Source: an uncultured Sulfitobacter sp. (GTDB taxonomy: Bacteria > Pseudomonadota > Alphaproteobacteria > Rhodobacterales > Rhodobacteraceae). From it: a DNA stretch of 64,000 bases. The notes under the pieces were generated by a model. That model had not been told where the DNA came from and ran no database searches. It worked only from the letters and a program-made list of their open reading frames with translations. This document shows, piece by piece, positions 38,965 through 48,042 of the stretch (positions are counted from its first letter, which is position 1; each line of letters starts with the position of its first letter). The position numbers and the translations under genes were made by a program. Location of the stretch: NCBI RefSeq assembly GCF_947497275.1, contig NZ_CANMFS010000001.1, positions 434,001 through 498,000 on the forward strand, given 5' to 3'.

Positions 38965-39654
38965 GTGAGCATTCTCAAAACGGCCGTCGATGTTCTGGCA
39001 TCAGGTGCGGGGACCGGCAGGATTGCCGCCGCCAGTCCCGGAGCGTGCCCACCGTGCCTTGAGATCGCCACCGTCGATCCCGCCGATATGCGCTACCGTC
39101 AACTCGGTTGGCAGGCCGTGGAGACGGGCGTGTTCACCCCAGAGCAAACCGCACGCAGGCTCGGCTCTCCGATCGCGAAAGGTGTGGAATGTACGAGGCA
39201 TGTCGATGCACTCGGCGCTAATGCGGATGCAATCGTGGGTGAAGGGGGCCGGTGCAGTGGCTGCGCGGGGCAAACTTTGCATCGCGACGATGAACCGGCG
39301 CTCGAGACACATGGGTTGGTGCAGGATACGTCGCAGGGCAGCGCGGTATTCACCCAGCCGATGAAGCCTGGCAGATGCGCGGGCACACCGGAAAAGGCGC
39401 AGTATCTGCCGGGCGATGTCCGGGTGCGGCGCAGAGTGCTGCAGGGCAGCCATATCCCGTTCAATTCCGCCGGATGGAGGGGGGTGTATGACGCGACGCG
39501 GCGTCTTGAAGCGCACTGCACCATCAGGAACCTTGGCGACGTGACGAATGCACCCACCGCAAAAAATGCCGCCGCCGCTCGGCTGCTAAGGCGTGTTGGT
39601 GTGGCGCGAATGGCTGGCGAGACCGGGCAAACTGTGTCCTCTTTCCAAGGCTGA
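38965..39654 (+). pseudogene. Degenerate FAD-dependent sulfide:quinone oxidoreductase-like gene
   Basis: A 229-aa frame that keeps scattered, ordered pieces of an SQR-type flavoprotein: an altered GAGTGRIAAAS loop, ATVDPADMRYRQLGWQ, GVFTPEQTARRL, AVFTQPMKPGRCAGTPEKAQYLPGD and, near the end, LGDVTNAPTAKNAAAARLL. A normal protein is around 380-430 aa, so ~40% is missing, particularly between residues 95 and 115 and before the last motif. Many substitutions hit conserved positions. The context (dioxygenase, TIGR01244, SulP) is where an SQR-like gene is expected. I read it as a pseudogene by deletion. Confidence 0.75.
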
Positions 39655-39712
39655 ACCTCATTGAGCGGCCGCGCCCCGGTTGGGTCGTCCGCTGTTAAGA
39701 AAGCGTTGTCAT

Positions 39713-41434
39713 ATGTACCGCAAAATTCGCAAGTACCTTCCGATCCTGAATTGGGCGCGGACGTATAACCGGGAGACACTGTCCGGCGATCTGATTGCAG
39801 CCTTGATCGTCACAATCATGCTGATCCCGCAATCGCTCGCCTATGCGCTGCTTGCCGGGTTGCCTGCCGAAGCGGGTCTGTATGCGTCGATTGTGCCGAT
39901 CCTTCTGTATGCGCTCTTGGGTACCAGCCGCGCGCTCGCGGTGGGGCCGGTGGCGGTCATTTCCCTGCTGACAGCAGCGACGCTTGGCAATATCGCGGCG
40001 CAGGGCACCATGGGCTATGCCGCGGCTGCGTTGACACTGGCGTTCCTTTCGGGGGCTATTTTGCTGGCGATGGGTCTGTTCCGTTTGGGATTCCTCGCCA
40101 ATTTTCTGTCGCATCCTGTGATTTCGGGGTTCATCACTGCCTCCGGCATCATCATCGCGGCCAGTCAGCTCAAGCATATTCTGGGCATCACCGCGTCGGG
40201 GGACAATCTGCCGGAGCTGCTGCACGGGCTGTGGACGCATCTGGGTGATATCAACTGGATCACCCTGATACTTGGCGCGGGCGCGACGGCGTTTCTGTTC
40301 TGGGTGCGCAAGGGTATGAAACCGCTCTTGCTGGCACGCGGACTGGGGGCGCGTACGGCAGACATCGCGACGAAGGCGGGGCCGGTGGCGGCCGTTTTCG
40401 TGACCACAGCGGTGGTCTGGGCGTTCGGCCTGTCGGAGCAGGGGGTGCGGATCGTCGGCGCGGTGCCACAGGCGCTGCCGCCCTTCACTCTACCGGACTT
40501 CTCGCTGGAACTGGTCGGCGCTTTGGTGGTACCGGCGCTGCTGATTTCGATCATCGGGTTCGTCGAATCGATCTCCGTGGCACAAACTCTGGCGGCGAAG
40601 AAACGTCAGAGGATCGACCCGGATCAGGAATTGATCGGTCTGGGAGCCGCCAATCTGGGGGCCGCGTTCACGGGCGGTTTTCCGGTTACCGGTGGGTTTT
40701 CGCGGTCTGTCGTCAACTTCGACGCGGGTGCCGAGACACCGGCGGCGGGCGCTTTTGCTGCCGTGGGTCTGGCCATTGCCGCAGTGGCGCTGACCCCGCT
40801 GATATATTTCCTGCCACAGGCCACGTTGGCCGCGACGATCATTGTTGCAGTCCTCAGCCTGGTCGATTTCAGCATTCTCAAGCGGAGCTGGTCCTATTCG
40901 AAAGCTGACTTCACGGCGGTTCTGGCCACAATCCTGCTGACCCTTGGATTGGGGGTAGAGGTCGGGGTGAGTGCCGGGGTAATCCTGTCGGTATTTCTGC
41001 ATCTCTACAAAACGACCAGACCGCATATTGCCGAGGTCGGGCTGGTGCGCGGGTCGGAGCATTTCCGCAACATCAAGCGCCACGAAGTCGAAACGGATCC
41101 GGCGATCATATCGCTGCGCATCGATGAAAGCCTCTATTTCGCAAATGCGCGGTTTCTGGAAGATTACATCTACGACCGGGTGGCGGGTGAAACGCCCGTG
41201 CGTGATGTCGTTTTGATGTTCTCTGCCGTGAACGAGGTCGATCTGAGTGCGCTGGAATCGCTGGAGGCGATCAACACGCGGCTTAAGGATATGGGGGTGC
41301 GGCTGCATTTGTCGGAAGTGAAAGGCCCGGTGATGGATCGCCTGCGCCGACAGGATTTCCTGTCCGATCTGACGGGGCAGGTGTTTTTGTCGCAATACGA
41401 CGCGTTCATGGCTCTGCGGAGGGCTGCTGTTTGA
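39713..41434 (+). CDS. SulP-family inorganic anion transporter with STAS domain
   Basis: 573 aa from MYRKIRKYLPIL. About 10-14 membrane helices, with SulP signatures ALIVTIMLIPQSLAYALLAGLPAEAGLYAS, ALAVGPVAVISLL and GAANLGAAFTGGFPVTGGFSRSVVNFDAGA. A C-terminal STAS domain covers ~440-565 (SLRIDESLYFANARFLEDYI, VNEVDLSALESLEAI). In this position it probably exports sulfite or sulfate made by the dioxygenase pathway; other anions cannot be excluded. Confidence 0.92.
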   Translation: MYRKIRKYLPILNWARTYNRETLSGDLIAALIVTIMLIPQSLAYALLAGLPAEAGLYASIVPILLYALLGTSRALAVGPVAVISLLTAATLGNIAAQGTMGYAAAALTLAFLSGAILLAMGLFRLGFLANFLSHPVISGFITASGIIIAASQLKHILGITASGDNLPELLHGLWTHLGDINWITLILGAGATAFLFWVRKGMKPLLLARGLGARTADIATKAGPVAAVFVTTAVVWAFGLSEQGVRIVGAVPQALPPFTLPDFSLELVGALVVPALLISIIGFVESISVAQTLAAKKRQRIDPDQELIGLGAANLGAAFTGGFPVTGGFSRSVVNFDAGAETPAAGAFAAVGLAIAAVALTPLIYFLPQATLAATIIVAVLSLVDFSILKRSWSYSKADFTAVLATILLTLGLGVEVGVSAGVILSVFLHLYKTTRPHIAEVGLVRGSEHFRNIKRHEVETDPAIISLRIDESLYFANARFLEDYIYDRVAGETPVRDVVLMFSAVNEVDLSALESLEAINTRLKDMGVRLHLSEVKGPVMDRLRRQDFLSDLTGQVFLSQYDAFMALRRAAV

Positions 41435-41492
41435 AGCCGTCGCTGTTTGGGGCGCTGCCCCCGATCCCGGCCTGGGGCCGGAATCTCCCCCG

Positions 41493-41520
41493 GGATATTT
41501 TAGCTAAAAGAAATGAAGGT
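41493..41520. repeat. CCGGGATATTTT element between convergent genes
   Basis: The stretch CCCCGGGATATTTTAGCTAA and the following AAAGAAATGAAGG contain the palindrome TTTTAGCTAAAA. Sequences of this general look recur downstream of genes in Rhodobacterales, as I recall, and may act as terminators; only one copy is in this window. Confidence 0.35.
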
Positions 41521-42017
41521 CAGAGCAGCGCGCGGATTTTCTCGCGTTTGCCCAAGCCCATGGAAAGCCGCAGGCTTGAACGGGCGCGGGCGAGACGTGA
41601 CATGGCGGTGCCCGGTGGGATGCCGAGTATTTCCGCGATGTCGTGTGGGCTGTCGCTGCCGCCGAGTACCAGCCGTATCACGGCAGCCTGATCGTGAGGC
41701 AGTGCCGCGATCGCGCGGGTGAGGGCGTCTATGTTGAGCCTTGCATCGGCGACGGGAAGGGTCGTGGCGCTGTCATCGCAAAGTTCCGCGTACCCGGTGG
41801 CATTGCGCCATCGTGCGCGGGCGAGGTTGTGCAGAATGATCATTGCGTAACGCTCGGGAGACACGAGAGTCTTTTGGGCCATCGTTTCGATCAAACGCAA
41901 GGCCGCTTCCTGGGCGAGATCTTCGGCGGTTGCCGCGTCAGCGCCGAGCCTTCGTCCGCGGTGTTTGAGCCGCGTCAGAAGTGCCGCGATGTCGATCTCC
42001 TTCCGGGTTATTTGCAT
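41520..42017 (-). CDS. ECF-type sigma-70 family RNA polymerase sigma factor
   Basis: 165 aa from MQITRKEIDIAALL, chosen for its GGAGGAGG ribosome site. Sigma region 2 is LKHRGRRLGADAATAEDLAQEAALRLIE..., and region 4 is ALPHDQAAVIRLVLGGSDSPHDIAEILGIPPGTAMSRLARARSSLR. Promoter specificity is unknown. No anti-sigma gene is adjacent; instead it is divergent from an EF-hand protein gene across 245 bp. Clear ECF structure. Confidence 0.88.
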   Translation of the reverse strand: MQITRKEIDIAALLTRLKHRGRRLGADAATAEDLAQEAALRLIETMAQKTLVSPERYAMIILHNLARARWRNATGYAELCDDSATTLPVADARLNIDALTRAIAALPHDQAAVIRLVLGGSDSPHDIAEILGIPPGTAMSRLARARSSLRLSMGLGKREKIRALL

Positions 42018-42180
42018 GATACCTCCTCCACCAGGCCGGTCAGGACACAATGGCGCAATTTCGGTCGTCGACCAGACCGGGCTTTTCCGCCGATCCGCTG
42101 AGAGGGGTCTTTTTAGGCGGAGGGGCGCGCAGCCACAGGCGCACGATCAGCGGGAGATTGCGGTCGCAACAACCCTGAGG

Positions 42181-42231
42181 GACGCGAACGGCGATGGCGG
42201 GCTCTATCCCAGTGAGGCGCCATCATGGTGA
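42181..42231 (+). pseudogene. EF-hand gene fragment
   Basis: In frame with the stop at 42229-42231 is DANGDGGLYPSE, a complete 12-residue EF-hand calcium loop, preceded by AVATTLR and followed by APSW-stop. There is no start or full protein around it. It lies 30 bp before an intact EF-hand gene and is probably a truncated relative. Confidence 0.45.
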
Positions 42232-42262
42232 CCTCGGACAACAACCAGACAGGAGACATCTT

Positions 42263-42511
42263 ATGACGTATCTCAAATCATTCACCGCAATCGCGGCGAC
42301 CGCGCTGTGCTTGCCGGCCTTTGCGATGGGGCAAAGTGCCGTTCAGGCAGATGCAAATGAGGATGGGGTTCTGAGCCTCGAAGAGGTACAGGCCGTTTAC
42401 CCGGACGTGACGGCGGAGCAATTCGCGTCGGCCGATCTTAACGGGGACGGTGCGCTGGAGGATGCGGAAGTGACGGCCGCACAGGAAACAGGTGTGATGC
42501 CTGCGGACTGA
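42263..42511 (+). CDS. Exported EF-hand calcium-binding protein
   Basis: 82 aa with a signal peptide (MTYLKSFTAIAATALCLPAFA) and two EF-hand loops, DANEDGVLSLEE and DLNGDGALEDAE. The mature protein is only ~60 aa and acidic. ACAGGAGACATCTT precedes the ATG. It is divergent from the ECF sigma factor, which hints that this sigma regulates it or responds to the same signal; this is inference from position. Confidence 0.88.
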   Translation: MTYLKSFTAIAATALCLPAFAMGQSAVQADANEDGVLSLEEVQAVYPDVTAEQFASADLNGDGALEDAEVTAAQETGVMPAD

Positions 42512-42561
42512 GACACGTCGCAGTGCCCTGTCGGTGGCAGCCGGCAAGGGTGTCGCGATGT

Positions 42562-42600
42562 GGGTGGTCCGGACGCTTGCCAGTACCGGACCACCCCTTT
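42562..42600. terminator. Bidirectional terminator EF-hand gene / mttB
   Basis: GGGTGGTCCGG (42562-42572) pairs perfectly with CCGGACCACCC (42586-42596), then CTTT; lies between convergent genes. Confidence 0.85.
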
Positions 42601-42607
42601 GGGGTCA

Positions 42608-44146
42608 TCAGTGGGGCAGGTGAATGTTGAAGCGTGCCCGGATCTCAGCGTCGCGTGCTGGATCCAACGCCGCCGCAGAGGGCCGCCCGAGTATGGCACA
42701 TTTTCGCGCTGTGGCGTTTGCGACGAGATCCGGTTTTTCCATCTCGACCCATTCCTTGGGAGACATCCTGTTGCCGCAGGTGGGATAGAGATGATCGCTT
42801 TGCATCCGGCCAAGCGTTGCTGCCGTGCCGAGATAGTGGCTCGGTCCGCCCATGCAGACCTGCGCCATCTGGTCGAGGGCAAGCGTGTCGTCGTTGACCT
42901 CGATACCGCGTACACAGCGCAGCGCCTGACCGATGATGTCGTCGCCCAGTATGAGGCTTTCGTGACAAAAACCCAGCAGCGAGGCGTGCATGCCGGCGGC
43001 TTCGTAGATCATGTTGCATCCCGCCAGACCCGCCATCACGTTCGAGCACATCTGTTCCCACCCCGCCTGCATGTCCGGCACCTTGCTGTCGGCGATACCG
43101 GCGGCGACCCCGCCGGGCAGGTCGTAGAAGGCATGCATCTGCGCACAGCCAGCGGTAAGCAGGGCCTGCTCTCCGGATCCACCGGTCATTGCGCCGGTGC
43201 GCAGGTCAAGGCCAAAAGGCCAGGTGCCGAAAATCACCGGATGGCCGGGTTTAACTGCCGTGGCATAGACGAGACCGGCAAGGCATTCCGCGACCGCCTG
43301 GACGATCGCGCCTGCGATGGTCGAGGGGGCGGTGGCACCTGCCATACCCGCAGACAGCAACAGCACCGGCATCCCGTGCTTGATGCACTCCTCCATCACC
43401 AGGCAGCTTTCGGTCGCGAATTTCATTGGTGGGACGACGAAACAGTTTGAGTTGGACACGAAAGGCCGTTCCCGCCACGCGTCTTCCCCACCGGCAATCA
43501 TGTGGAGCATCTCCATCGCCGGTTCAACAAAGCCGGGATCGGAGAAAGAAGTGCCGACGTGTTTCGTGGTGCCGGTGACGCAGGCGAAGATGGAATTAAT
43601 GTCCATCTCCATATTGTCCGCGATATCGCGGCACACCATCGGGCGCTGGCAGAAGTGGAGGTTGTCTAGCGTATCGACGATCCGGGCGGCATCGTGCAGA
43701 TCCTGCACACCGCAATCGCGGTAATGCCTGCCGTCCACATCCACCAGATGCACCGCCGCACCTGCGGTGCCGTAATGTACGCGGTTGCCACTCAGATCGA
43801 GGTCGTGCAGGCCGTCGCGGCTCATCAACGTGATGGATCTGTTGGCCTTATCGAGTGCATCCTGAACCACTGCGCGCGGGAACCGTATGCGGCCGTCATC
43901 TCCTAGCAGAGCGCCGGCGCCGGTCATGTACGCGATACCGGAGACGGGCGCATCGGCCAGTCCGATCGTTTCGAGCGCGTCGAGGGCGGCGTCGTGGATC
44001 TTGAGTACATCCGCCTCGCTGAGTGGCTTGAATTGCCCTCCCGACAGACCCGCGCGGACGGGGCGCAGGTTTTCGGGAAGGGCTGTGCTGCGGGCGGCCC
44101 GGCGGGCGGCGCGCCCACCTGAACGAGAACTGGCTTGAACATTCAT
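42608..44146 (-). CDS. MttB-family (pyrrolysine-less) methyltransferase
   Basis: 512 aa, trimethylamine methyltransferase family. Recognisable: GGQFKPLSEADVLKIHDAALDALETIGLADAP near the N-terminus and PPMKFATESCLVMEECIKHGMPVLLLSAGMAGATAPSTIAGAIVQ in the barrel. The frame has no in-frame amber codon, so it is a non-Pyl MttB; such proteins demethylate glycine betaine or related quaternary amines with a corrinoid partner. No corrinoid protein or reductive activase is adjacent. Upstream is a small frame ending 13 bp before it. Substrate unknown. Confidence 0.88.
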   Translation of the reverse strand: MNVQASSRSGGRAARRAARSTALPENLRPVRAGLSGGQFKPLSEADVLKIHDAALDALETIGLADAPVSGIAYMTGAGALLGDDGRIRFPRAVVQDALDKANRSITLMSRDGLHDLDLSGNRVHYGTAGAAVHLVDVDGRHYRDCGVQDLHDAARIVDTLDNLHFCQRPMVCRDIADNMEMDINSIFACVTGTTKHVGTSFSDPGFVEPAMEMLHMIAGGEDAWRERPFVSNSNCFVVPPMKFATESCLVMEECIKHGMPVLLLSAGMAGATAPSTIAGAIVQAVAECLAGLVYATAVKPGHPVIFGTWPFGLDLRTGAMTGGSGEQALLTAGCAQMHAFYDLPGGVAAGIADSKVPDMQAGWEQMCSNVMAGLAGCNMIYEAAGMHASLLGFCHESLILGDDIIGQALRCVRGIEVNDDTLALDQMAQVCMGGPSHYLGTAATLGRMQSDHLYPTCGNRMSPKEWVEMEKPDLVANATARKCAILGRPSAAALDPARDAEIRARFNIHLPH

Positions 44147-44158
44147 GGTGCGGGGCTT

Positions 44159-44278
44159 TCATTCGAGAGAAGGGCAAGACGGCGACTGGTGCCGGTCCGG
44201 TGCACCCCGGGCGGCGCGGCCACGTTCCGCACCGATAGTGCGGATTACCAGTAGGGTGGTGCAGACGCAGTCTTGCAT
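44159..44278 (-). CDS. Possible 39-aa leader peptide upstream of mttB
   Basis: A small frame on the same strand as mttB, with an AGGAG ribosome site 7-8 bp before its ATG, encoding MQDCVCTTLLVIRTIGAERG and then an Arg/Pro/Ser-rich tail ending in CPSLE. It has three cysteines (positions 4, 6 and 35). mttB itself has no clear ribosome site, so translational coupling is possible. No family is recognised; it could also be chance. Confidence 0.4.
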   Translation of the reverse strand: MQDCVCTTLLVIRTIGAERGRAARGAPDRHQSPSCPSLE

Positions 44279-44529
44279 GGGCACGCTCCTGTGTTTCGGA
44301 AATGGTGTGATGGAAAAATGCGAGGATCTGTCTCGTTTGCGACGCTACCTGCGCGTTGCTTCGTCGCTCACAGGCGTATTTCTGCGCAATGGGACGTGGA
44401 ATTGAGCGAACTTTAGCCTCTTCACTCTGCTGTGATCTGACACTTTGGAACAGACGTGCGACGTGCACGTTGTGACACGAGAGCGGATTACCCGTTCAGA
44501 ATGAAATGCTTGGTATCGAGGAGAGCATT
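44279..44529. other. Intergenic region before the outer-membrane barrel gene
   Basis: About 250 bp between the mttB leader frame and the barrel gene. It should hold both promoters. I see no gene or clear operator here. Confidence 0.4.
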
Positions 44530-45123
44530 ATGAAAACTTTTGCAAAAATCACGACGTTTGCTGCACTGTCCGGTTTGGCGTTCGGCTCCGCCGCCACTGC
44601 TGGCAATCTGGCTGATCCGGTCGTTGAGACGCCGATCGCCCAGCCCGTTTACGAGGCGACGCCGATTGTAGGGGACTGGACCGGCTTTTACGGTGGTCTG
44701 AACCTTGGATATGCCGATGTCGACGGTCCCGGCGACGCGGATGGCGACAACGGCACTTATGGTGTGCACATCGGCTATGATTATGATTTCGGCAACTTCG
44801 TGCTGGGTGGCGAGCTTGAATACGACAAGATCGATGTCGATCTGAATGGCGCCGCAACGGCCGACGACGTCGCCCGCATCAAGTTGCGCGGCGGGTATGA
44901 TCTGGGCAAGACCCTGATCTACGCGACGGCAGGTTCCGCGCGCGTGGACACGACCCTTGGCGATGACACCGGTGCATTCGTCGGCATCGGCGCAGTTTAC
45001 AAGGTGACCGACACCTTCACCATCGGTGGTGAGTTGCTGGAGCACCAGTTCGACGACATCAACGGGACCGGCGTCGACGCGGATGCGACGACATTCAACC
45101 TGCGCGGATCATTCCGCTTCTAA
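44530..45123 (+). CDS. Outer-membrane beta-barrel protein (opacity/OmpA-like porin family)
   Basis: 197 aa from MKTFAKITTFAALSG with a signal peptide cleaved around TAG. Eight-strand barrel character: WTGFYGGLNLGYADV, alternating strands with Gly and aromatic girdles (GTYGVHIGYDYDFGNFVLGGELEYDKIDV), and a C-terminal Phe in FNLRGSFRF, the usual BAM recognition end. Function is not assigned; many Roseobacter outer-membrane barrels of this size are surface proteins. A terminator follows. Confidence 0.85.
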   Translation: MKTFAKITTFAALSGLAFGSAATAGNLADPVVETPIAQPVYEATPIVGDWTGFYGGLNLGYADVDGPGDADGDNGTYGVHIGYDYDFGNFVLGGELEYDKIDVDLNGAATADDVARIKLRGGYDLGKTLIYATAGSARVDTTLGDDTGAFVGIGAVYKVTDTFTIGGELLEHQFDDINGTGVDADATTFNLRGSFRF

Positions 45124-45145
45124 GGCTGCTTTTCGGAGCAATGGT

Positions 45146-45178
45146 AAAGGCGCGCACGGTGGCAACCGGCGCGCCTTT
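45146..45178. terminator. Bidirectional terminator
   Basis: AAAGGCGCGC (45146-45155) pairs perfectly over 10 bp with GCGCGCCTTT (45169-45178) between the convergent barrel and aminotransferase genes; A-run on one side and T-run on the other. Confidence 0.9.
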
Positions 45179-45184
45179 CGCGTT

Positions 45185-46372
45185 TCAATGTTGTGCGGAG
45201 CGGGTGGTCAGCTCCTGCGCGAAACCGCAAAGGGTCGACAGGGCCGCCTCGAATTCGGGATCCGCTATGGTCATGGCCACGCGGATATGACCCGCTGCGG
45301 CATGGCCGAAACTCTCGCCCGGCATGACCGCGATATGATGCGTGTCGAGCAGCGCGTTTGCGAAGCCTTCACCGCTCAGGCCTGTCGCGGAAACATCAAG
45401 CATCAGATACATCGCTCCGGCGCTGGGCACGGCCGTCACTGCGTTGTGCTGCGCGAGTATGCCTTGGGCAAGCGCACGGCGGCGGCGAAAGGGCTCTGCG
45501 ATCTCGGCCTCGAAACCGGGTCCGAGTTCAAGCGCAAACAATGCAGCGTCCTGGATAAAGCCCGGGACACCGTAGGTCGTATGCGTCGCCAGATTGATCA
45601 GATGCGCCACGATCTCTTCCGGACCGATAACCCAGCCGATGCGTGATCCGGTCATCGCATGGCTTTTCGACATCGAGCCACAGACAAGCGTTCGGTCGGC
45701 CATGCCCGGTAGGGCGCGCGGCGACAGGTGTGCGCCCTCCCAGATCTGGGTATCGTAGACCTCGTCCGAGATAAGCCATAGGTCGTTGTCTTGGCAGACC
45801 TTTGCAATCCCCTCCAGTGTCGCGCGACTGTAGACGACGCCGGTGGGGTTGTTGGGTGTGTTGATCATCAGGGATCGCGCGCCGGGTGCTGCGGCTGCAA
45901 TGTCGGCGGCGCGCGGTTGGAAGGCATCTTCGGCGCGGGCGGCAACGGCTTTGGGCACTGCGGAGGCCCCGCGCAGGGTGCCGGGATAGGTTGCATAGTA
46001 GGGGTCGATGTAGAGAGCCGTATCGCCGGGATCGATCACCGCCATGTGGGCTGCGAACAACGCGGACTGTCCGCCCGGCGTGATCATCACGTTGTCGCGT
46101 GTGGTCGGCACGCCGGTCCGCTCGGATACGCGCGCGGCGACAGCATCGCGCAGGGCCGCAACGCCGGGAATAGCCGCATATCCTGTATGCCCGTCAAGAG
46201 CCGCCCGGTGCATGTCCTGCAGGATCGGCGCAGCTGTCCTGATGTCATGCTCTCCAATGGTCAATTCGGTGACCGGCACGCCATCCGCAATCATCTGGCG
46301 CGCGCGCAGGAAAACCTCCCACCCGTCCGATCCGCCGCCCAAAAGTGTGCTGATGCGATGTGACGCTTTCAT
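45185..46372 (-). CDS. Aspartate/aromatic-type PLP aminotransferase
   Basis: 395 aa from MKASHRISTLLGGG, with GGAGG 5-6 bp upstream. Fold type I features: NVMITPGGQSALFAAHMA, MINTPNNPTGVVYSRATL, ISDEVYDTQIW and the cofactor Lys in VCGSMSKSHAMTGSRIGWV. Members of this group are annotated as aspartate, alanine or other 2-oxoglutarate-linked transaminases; the substrate cannot be called. The divergent neighbour is cysS. Confidence 0.87.
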   Translation of the reverse strand: MKASHRISTLLGGGSDGWEVFLRARQMIADGVPVTELTIGEHDIRTAAPILQDMHRAALDGHTGYAAIPGVAALRDAVAARVSERTGVPTTRDNVMITPGGQSALFAAHMAVIDPGDTALYIDPYYATYPGTLRGASAVPKAVAARAEDAFQPRAADIAAAAPGARSLMINTPNNPTGVVYSRATLEGIAKVCQDNDLWLISDEVYDTQIWEGAHLSPRALPGMADRTLVCGSMSKSHAMTGSRIGWVIGPEEIVAHLINLATHTTYGVPGFIQDAALFALELGPGFEAEIAEPFRRRRALAQGILAQHNAVTAVPSAGAMYLMLDVSATGLSGEGFANALLDTHHIAVMPGESFGHAAAGHIRVAMTIADPEFEAALSTLCGFAQELTTRSAQH

Positions 46373-46607
46373 CTGTGCCTCCGGCTGCTGAATTTCCCGC
46401 GCAGGGGCGCAGAGACCGCCTCCTTTGTCAATCATGCTTGACCGGGGGGCGCGCGGCGGGCTAGGCAAGGTCCATGACGCGAACGATCAAATCCATTTGC
46501 CATATTATTATCCGCTGAGACATCTCTTGCGGGCTTTGATCACGTTGTTTTCTTCCATCTGAAACTGTGCCATGTCCCGCGCATCCCGCGATCTGAGGAC
46601 GACCGCC

Positions 46608-47972
46608 ATGACGACATTGAAGTTGCACAACACGAAAACCCGCAAGCGCGAGGTGTTCACGCCGATCGACCCGAACAATGTGCGCATGTACGTTTGCGGG
46701 CCGACCGTCTACGACCGTGCGCATCTGGGCAACGCGCGGCCGGTGATCGTGTTCGACGTGCTCTATCGGTTGCTGCGCCATGTCTACGGGGCGGATCACG
46801 TCACCTATGTGCGCAACTTCACGGATATCGACGACAAGATCAACGCGCGCAGCGCCCAGAGCGGTCGGCCCATCGGGCAGATCACCGACGAGACGACGCA
46901 GTGGTTTCTCGATGATATGGCCGCCGTTGGTGCGCTTGAGCCTGACCACATGCCGCGCGCTACGCAGTACGTTCCGCAGATGATCGCGATGATCGAGGAT
47001 CTGATCGCCAAGGGGCACGCTTACGCCGCCGAGGGACACGTTCTTTTTGCCGTGGACAGCTACAAGGCCTACGGCGCGCTATCAGGGCGCAGCGTGGACG
47101 ACATGATCGCGGGGGCGCGTGTCGAAGTGGCGCCCTACAAACGCAACCCGATGGACTTCGTGCTATGGAAGCCATCGGATGCGGACACGCCCGGGTGGGA
47201 CAGCCCGTGGGGCCGGGGGCGTCCGGGCTGGCATATCGAATGCTCAGCGATGGCCTTTGATCTGCTGGGCCCGCATTTCGACATTCACGGCGGCGGAAAC
47301 GACCTGATGTTTCCGCACCACGAGAACGAGATCGCACAAAGCTGTTGCGCGCATCCCGCAAGCGGCTTTGCCGATGTCTGGTTGCACAACGAGATGCTTC
47401 AGGTCGAGGGCAAGAAGATGTCCAAGAGCCTTGGCAATTTCTTCACTGTCCGCGATCTGCTGGATCAGGGTGTGCCCGGCGAGGTCATCCGCTTTGTCAT
47501 GCTGTCCACCCACTATCGCAAGCCGATGGACTGGACGCAGAGCAAGCGTGAAGAGGCAGAGAAGACATTGCGCAAATGGTACGCGCTGGCCATCACGCAG
47601 GATGCGGGGGCGCCCGACGATGTGCTGATCGGGCTGCTGGCCGATGATCTGAACACCGCAGGCGCCATCACGCATCTGCACAAGCTGGCGGGGGCGGGCG
47701 ACGCTGCCGGTTTACGCGCCGGTTTGCGGATGCTTGGGATGATGGGTGATCTGATGCCAGAATGGGCGGCGCAGGCGGCGTTCGACCTGACGGATTACGA
47801 GGCGTTCCTGAGCGACGCGCGGGTAACGGCGATGGAGACCAAGGATTTCAGCCATGTGGACCGCATCAAGGCGATGCTGACTCACGCCGGCGTTCAGGTG
47901 AAGATGAGCAAGGACGGCGTCATCCTCACGCCGACGGCAGATTTCGACGCCGACAAGCTGGAGGTCCTGTGA
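46608..47972 (+). CDS. cysS: Cysteinyl-tRNA synthetase
   Basis: Charges tRNA-Cys. 454 aa from [22 protein letters not shown] lies upstream. Zinc/active-site features: [19 protein letters not shown] (HIGH-type signature as HLGN), [27 protein letters not shown], and the KMSKS loop [14 protein letters not shown]. The length is typical. cimA follows 70 bp later on the same strand. Confidence 0.97.
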   Translation: MTTLKLHNTKTRKREVFTPIDPNNVRMYVCGPTVYDRAHLGNARPVIVFDVLYRLLRHVYGADHVTYVRNFTDIDDKINARSAQSGRPIGQITDETTQWFLDDMAAVGALEPDHMPRATQYVPQMIAMIEDLIAKGHAYAAEGHVLFAVDSYKAYGALSGRSVDDMIAGARVEVAPYKRNPMDFVLWKPSDADTPGWDSPWGRGRPGWHIECSAMAFDLLGPHFDIHGGGNDLMFPHHENEIAQSCCAHPASGFADVWLHNEMLQVEGKKMSKSLGNFFTVRDLLDQGVPGEVIRFVMLSTHYRKPMDWTQSKREEAEKTLRKWYALAITQDAGAPDDVLIGLLADDLNTAGAITHLHKLAGAGDAAGLRAGLRMLGMMGDLMPEWAAQAAFDLTDYEAFLSDARVTAMETKDFSHVDRIKAMLTHAGVQVKMSKDGVILTPTADFDADKLEVL

Positions 47973-48042
47973 TGGTCGGCGACCGGAGCAGGGCCGCAGC
48001 GCGCGGCAGTGCGAGACCCCCCGTTCAACCGGAGTGCGCGGC

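Noticed and set aside
42608..44146. Pyrrolysine (amber) codon in mttB
   Set aside because: The reading frame has no internal TAG, as expected for the non-Pyl branch.
44487..44502. ATTA-N8-GAAT upstream of the outer-membrane barrel gene
   Set aside because: One half-site is imperfect, there is no sulfur link, and such matches are expected by chance in A/T-richer gaps.
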